40,654 bases of DNA, taken from a bacterium. GTDB taxonomy: Bacteria; Bacillota_I; Bacilli_A; Izemoplasmatales; UBA1188. Numbering within the stretch: the first letter of the stretch is position 1; each line of letters opens with the position of its first letter. The translations under genes were made by a program, and so were the position numbers. The notes below the pieces were generated by a model. The model worked only from the letters and a program-made list of their open reading frames with translations, was not told the origin of the DNA and did not search any database. The stretch covers positions 1 to 40,654 of the forward strand of contig JAFXYB010000027.1 of the NCBI GenBank assembly GCA_017541975.1, written 5' to 3'. Shown piece after piece: positions 38,193-40,654 of the stretch.

Positions 38193-38226
38193 AAAGGATA
38201 AAGCCAATTAAATGACTTTATCCTTT
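38193..38226 (+). terminator. Hairpin terminator after glmS
   Basis: AAAGGATAAAG (38193-38203) / CTTTATCCTTT (38216-38226), 12-base loop. The stem is followed by AATAATTTAAT, a weak T tract, so some read-through into the next gene is possible. Confidence 0.7.
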
Positions 38227-38252
38227 AATAATTTAATGATACATTCTATAAT
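38224..38252 (+). promoter_or_regulatory. Candidate promoter of the phosphatase operon
   Basis: -10 TATAAT (38247-38252) with TTTAAT (38224-38229) 17 bases upstream as a weak -35, which overlaps the right arm of the glmS terminator. Confidence 0.45.
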
Positions 38253-38276
38253 TATATTAAATAACGGGATTATAAT

Positions 38277-39422
38277 ATGAAGAAGATTTTGATAAAGGCA
38301 AGGCATAGATTAGTAATACTTTCTTTAACATTATTAATCATAATTAATGTTTTATTTTTGTCGTCTTGTAAACCAAAAATAATAGAAACGCTATCTTCTA
38401 GTAATAACACTAGCTACAATGATGAAGGTTTAATCATTCCACCAATCAATGATTTTCATACCATAGATCAATATAACTACATCCTAAGTGATGATATAAA
38501 AAGTGTAAATAAATATGCATACGGAGTAGAAGAACTATCACGTCCAAATCCAATCACAATTGATTTCGTGGATAATAAAGACGTGGAAGAGAATAATGAA
38601 TACTTTATTGAATATGCAGATAATTCTTCGTTTTCAAATCCAATAATAAAAATAACAAGCGAAAGAAAGTATGATTTATATAATCTAAAACTTGGTCAAG
38701 ATGTATACTATAGAATTAGCACAAAATATGATTCTTTAGAAAAAGCCACAGTTTATCATTTTAAAGTAAATGACTTAGGTCCAAGAAACCTCTTTATTGA
38801 TGGTGTCAGCAATGTTCGTGATATTGGAGGATATGATTCCTATCTAGTAGAAAATGGAAAAATAAGACAAGGCTTATTCTTCCGTGGCGCTCAACTAGAC
38901 GATATAACTACAGATGGTATCAAAGAATTATTAAATCTAGGCATAAGGTATGAAATAGATATAAGAAATAGTGAAGACATGGTAAGTCCATTCAAAGATA
39001 AAACCACCTATCCTATAAACTATATTGGAATAGAAATAAGAAACGATACAAGCACAGAAAGATTCTTTGAATTTAATGATGAGTATAAAACCATCTTTAC
39101 TATCATAGAAAGCGCAGAAGAACATCCAGTCCATCTACACTGCCAAGCGGGAGCTGATAGGACAGGACTCATGTCAAGTATCCTCTTAGCGCTACTTGGT
39201 GCAAGCTATGAAGATATCGCAAAGGACTTCCTATTTACCAATTTCTCCATCTATGGAAGTAGAGAAATAGAAACCAGATTTTCATTTTCTTGGTGGATGG
39301 GTGAACTTGATAAACTGGATGGAAATAATTTATCAGAAAAAGCCACTAACTTCTTAAAATCAAAAGGAATAACTGATGATCAAATAGAAAATATTAAAAA
39401 AGCTTTCATTATAGGCTATTAA
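38277..39422 (+). CDS. Lipoprotein tyrosine/lipid phosphatase (Y_phosphatase3 family)
   Basis: This 381-residue predicted lipoprotein has lipobox FLSSC (Cys31), a beta-rich, fibronectin-like region (about 75-165, NEYFIEYADNSSFSNPIIK ... YYRISTKY) and a C-terminal phosphatase domain. The latter has NVRDIGGY (about 178-185), FFRGAQLDDIT, and the CX5R loop CQAGADRTG (Cys289, Arg295), as in Y_phosphatase3 / LipA-type enzymes that act on phosphotyrosine or phosphoinositides. Anchoring outside the membrane suggests an extracellular substrate, which is unknown. The ribosome site is weak (GGGA). It starts a run with an HD hydrolase, a peroxiredoxin and ansA (gaps 20, 5 and 18 bases). Confidence 0.88.
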   Translation: MKKILIKARHRLVILSLTLLIIINVLFLSSCKPKIIETLSSSNNTSYNDEGLIIPPINDFHTIDQYNYILSDDIKSVNKYAYGVEELSRPNPITIDFVDNKDVEENNEYFIEYADNSSFSNPIIKITSERKYDLYNLKLGQDVYYRISTKYDSLEKATVYHFKVNDLGPRNLFIDGVSNVRDIGGYDSYLVENGKIRQGLFFRGAQLDDITTDGIKELLNLGIRYEIDIRNSEDMVSPFKDKTTYPINYIGIEIRNDTSTERFFEFNDEYKTIFTIIESAEEHPVHLHCQAGADRTGLMSSILLALLGASYEDIAKDFLFTNFSIYGSREIETRFSFSWWMGELDKLDGNNLSEKATNFLKSKGITDDQIENIKKAFIIGY

Positions 39423-39442
39423 AACTATATCAAGGTGATAAT

Positions 39443-40018
39443 ATGAATAAGAAAATAATAGAAGATGCAACCGAATACATTAAAGAATTATTCAAAGATA
39501 ATTCTGATGGTCATGACTTTGATCACACCATGAGAGTTTATAATAATGCCATCACTATCTCAAAATCATATGAAAATGTAGATTTCTTTACAATCTCCCT
39601 CGCATCTCTTCTCCATGATGCTGATGATTATAAGATATTTAATACAGAAAACAACGAAAACGCCAGAAAGTTTATGAAATCTCAAAACCTAGACAATCTA
39701 GTTATAGATAAAATATGCACTATCATAAATGAAGTATCCTTCAGCAAAAACAAAGATAAAACCCCATCAAGTTTAGAAGGAATGATAGTTCAAGATGCAG
39801 ATAGACTTGATGCAATGGGCGCAATAGGCATCGCAAGATGCTTTGCCTATGGGGCTAAGATGAATCGTGATTTTAATACATCACTAAAACATTTTGATGA
39901 AAAACTACTCCTACTAAAAGATAAAATGAATACTAAAGTTGCTAAAGAGATGGCAATAGAACGCCATGAATATATGATTCAATTTTTAAAAGAATTTAAT
40001 AAAGAATTAGGAGAATAA
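39443..40018 (+). CDS. HD-domain phosphohydrolase
   Basis: This 191-residue metal-dependent HD hydrolase, of the YpgQ/YedJ-like group by motif pattern, has the ligands in order: His24/His28 in GHDFDHTMRV, His58-Asp59 in LLHDADD, and Asp118/Asp120 in VQDADRLDAMGAIGIAR. These proteins hydrolyse nucleotides or related phosphate esters; the substrate is not readable here. AAGGTGAT is a good ribosome site. It lies between a phosphatase lipoprotein and a peroxiredoxin, with no clear pathway link. Confidence 0.9.
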   Translation: MNKKIIEDATEYIKELFKDNSDGHDFDHTMRVYNNAITISKSYENVDFFTISLASLLHDADDYKIFNTENNENARKFMKSQNLDNLVIDKICTIINEVSFSKNKDKTPSSLEGMIVQDADRLDAMGAIGIARCFAYGAKMNRDFNTSLKHFDEKLLLLKDKMNTKVAKEMAIERHEYMIQFLKEFNKELGE

Positions 40019-40023
40019 TTATT

Positions 40024-40482
40024 ATGTTAAAGGAAGGAATGAAAGCTCCAAATTTCGCATCAACTAATCAATTTGGAGAAGAAGTTAAATTAAGCGATTA
40101 TTTAGGATATAACGTTGTCCTCTATTTCTATTCTAAAGATATGACATCAGGTTGTACGAAAGAGGCAACATCTTTTAGAGATTTATATCCATTCTTTAAA
40201 GAAAAAGATACAGTAATAATTGGAGTATCAAAAGATACCATCGCTTCACATAAAAAGTTTATGGATAAATATTCTCTTCCATTCATATTACTTTCAGATC
40301 CTGAACTTAAAATTATCAAGATGTATGATGTTTTAGGCGAAAAGAATATGTATGGTAAAAAAGTTATCGGTGTGATTAGATCTACCTATATAATTAATAA
40401 AGAAGGCACAATCCAAAAAGCTTTCACAAAAGTAAAGGCAGAAGAAAATCCAAAAGAAGTATTAGATTGTCTGTGCTTATAA
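40024..40482 (+). CDS. bcp: Peroxiredoxin of the Bcp/PrxQ type
   Basis: This 152-residue thiol peroxidase reduces hydroperoxides. The peroxidatic residue is Cys44 in SKDMTSGCTKEATSFRD. The Pro of the usual TPGC is Ser here. The second cysteine five residues on, the resolving Cys in many Bcp proteins, is Thr49. Two cysteines at the extreme C-terminus (Cys149, Cys151 in DCLCL) are the only others and could replace it. AGGAGA at the end of the HD gene is the likely ribosome site. Confidence 0.93.
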   Translation: MLKEGMKAPNFASTNQFGEEVKLSDYLGYNVVLYFYSKDMTSGCTKEATSFRDLYPFFKEKDTVIIGVSKDTIASHKKFMDKYSLPFILLSDPELKIIKMYDVLGEKNMYGKKVIGVIRSTYIINKEGTIQKAFTKVKAEENPKEVLDCLCL

Positions 40483-40500
40483 AATAGGAGGTGATATTTC

Positions 40501-40654
40501 ATGAAAAACATCCTAATTATCTATACCGGTGGTACCATCGGTATGACTAAAACAAAAAATGGTTACGCACCTAAAGCTGGTTATTTTAAATCTGCCCTAG
40601 AATCTATCCCAACTCTATATAAAGATGGAATGCCAAAGTGGAGTCTATATGAAA
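40501..40654 (+). CDS. ansA: Type I L-asparaginase, N-terminal part (cut by window end)
   Basis: The first 51 residues are visible, beginning MKNILIIYTGGTIGMTKTKNG; TGGTIGM carries the nucleophile Thr of asparaginases, and the following AGYFK block fits the type I (AnsA) group. The enzyme splits asparagine to aspartate and ammonia. A strong AGGAGGTGAT lies 18 bases behind the bcp stop. The rest is beyond the window. Confidence 0.9.
   Translation, partial: MKNILIIYTGGTIGMTKTKNGYAPKAGYFKSALESIPTLYKDGMPKWSLYE

Overview
The window is an AT-rich chromosomal segment of a low-GC Gram-positive (Bacillota-type) bacterium. Supporting signs are strong GGAGG-like ribosome sites, sigma-A-like promoters, two HrcA/CIRCE operators, a YtxK-AckA gene pair and a PgpA of the YutG type. 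UGA ends several genes (for example MATE, the TnpB gene and the LysR gene) and Trp is encoded by UGG, so the genetic code is standard. ClpB without its N-domain, small gene sizes and type III glutamine synthetase fit a gut-type or Mollicutes-related Bacillota, but the lineage is inference. There is no prophage, CRISPR array or biosynthetic cluster; this is mostly housekeeping DNA with a few accessory islands. No gene-free stretch exceeds 300 bases.

Layout. 1-609: end of an rRNA operon (23S 3' end, 5S, tRNA-Asn, tRNA-Glu) and its terminator. 610-1945: an orphan IS605-type TnpB gene. 1974-2792: a TIM-barrel sugar isomerase, convergent with peptide deformylase and sharing a hairpin with it. 3400-8180: MATE transporter, priA and fmt, closed by a terminator. 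8256-11406: pgpA, a membrane protein with a dead HD-GYP-like domain, and metK. yidD follows on the opposite strand, then alpha/beta hydrolase, ytxK-like and ackA. 14740-16180: a secreted, membrane-anchored protein of unknown role whose ribosome site lies in a hairpin. 16205-18396: CIRCE-controlled clpB. 18434-18600: tRNA-Leu and tRNA-Gln on the minus strand. 18739-22619: nnr, gltX, a tRNA-Glu(CUC) directly behind gltX, and a glutathione-peroxidase-like gene.

22645-26689 holds a hybrid histidine kinase coupled to a solute-binding lipoprotein without any permease. 26698-38226 is the most striking region: a LysR regulator divergent from a tight run glnN (GSIII)-purA-purB-guaA-pyrG-DUF1275-glmS, which couples glutamine synthesis to several main glutamine-consuming amidotransferases and to adenylate synthesis. 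38277-40654 contains a lipoprotein tyrosine phosphatase, an HD hydrolase, a Bcp-type peroxiredoxin and the start of an L-asparaginase gene.

The items most worth a second look are the glutamine operon with its palindromic LysR site, the kinase/binding-protein pair, the hairpin over the ribosome site at 14766 combined with a -10 box inside its left arm, the inactive HD-GYP-like membrane protein next to metK, and the gltX/tRNA-Glu pair.
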